Assembly: GCF_028372415.1 (NCBI RefSeq)
Contig: NC_092874.1
Location: forward strand, 117,208,244 to 117,272,243
Direction: 5' to 3'
Source: Notamacropus eugenii
Lineage: Eukaryota > Chordata > Mammalia > Diprotodontia > Macropodidae
DNA length: 64,000 nucleotides
The translations under genes were made by a program, and so were the position numbers. The notes below the pieces were generated by a model. The model was not told the DNA's origin and did not search any database. It was given only the letters and a program-made list of their open reading frames with translations. The first letter of the stretch is position 1. Each line of letters opens with the position of its first letter. This document shows, one piece after another, positions 63,931 through 64,000 of the stretch.

Positions 63931-64000
63931 GGGAGAAGAGGAAAGAAAACTACCATAGTTTCATGTCTTAGAGCTGATCCTACATGTAAAGCTTCTGAAG

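Noticed and set aside
1..64000. Bacterial-type systems (operons, CRISPR arrays, toxin-antitoxin, phage defence).
   Set aside because: The repeat families and codon-poor, AT-rich structure are those of a mammalian genome. Regularly spaced repeats here are microsatellites, not CRISPR arrays.

Overview
This window looks like ordinary nuclear DNA from a marsupial (metatherian mammal). The evidence is the repeat content: tRNA-headed SINEs starting GGGCAGCTAGGTGG, SINEs with an RTE/BovB-like tail (GGGTCATGAAGAGTCTGACA type), very many MIR and MIR3 copies, long L2 and L3/CR1 relics, L1 3'-end fragments and an ORF1-only HAL1-type LINE. Family names are assigned from memory of consensus sequences, not from a search, so subfamily names and exact edges are approximate. 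I cannot tell which marsupial it is. I found no bacterial, phage or plasmid features, no CRISPR array, no tRNA or rRNA gene, and no protein-coding gene that I can defend. The long open frames are either inside transposon relics, inside microsatellites, or without recognisable similarity. The window is best read as intergenic or intronic.

Layout. 1-0.9 kb: L1 3' end abutting an L2 tail. 0.9-8.7 kb: mostly repeat-poor, with a few old MIR/MIR3 copies; 5.2-8.7 kb is the longest stretch without a clear repeat. 8.7-12.2 kb: repeat-poor, with one GC-richer exon-like block at 10.16-10.32 kb. 12.2-18.0 kb: antisense L3 interrupted by antisense L2, a young SINE with a perfect 12-bp target-site duplication, then a long sense L2 with endonuclease and reverse-transcriptase remnants and a GATA microsatellite. 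18.0-23.2 kb: mostly unique. 23.2-31.6 kb: dense nested repeats (L2, L3, MIR3, MIR, two copies of one hAT family, a mariner-like MITE, an antisense non-LTR reverse transcriptase fragment, several microsatellites). 31.6-36.2 kb: L2, MIR and another hAT-like element. 36.2-42.4 kb: L3 and antisense L2 relics between unique stretches. 42.4-45.3 kb: L1 3' ends, L2, a TTCC repeat and MIR3/L3 junctions. 45.3-47.5 kb: unique. 47.5-58 kb: MIR/MAR1-type SINEs, a roughly 360-bp GAT/GGT microsatellite grown from a SINE tail, and an antisense L2 split by a SINE with a target-site duplication. 58-62.4 kb: antisense L2, then a near-full-length HAL1-like LINE (about 59747-62137) inserted into a MIR3. 62.4-64 kb: L2, unique sequence and a final MIR.

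No genes work together here. What can be read is a record of transposition. L2 and L3 are the host layer. MIR, MIR3 and hAT elements are inserted into them. HAL1 and the tRNA-derived SINEs came later, since they interrupt the older elements and still carry recognisable target-site duplications. I see no convincing new biological system. The best items for a second look are the HAL1 insertion, the SINE-tail microsatellites, the small mariner MITE, the hAT pair and a duplicated MIR3/L3 junction.
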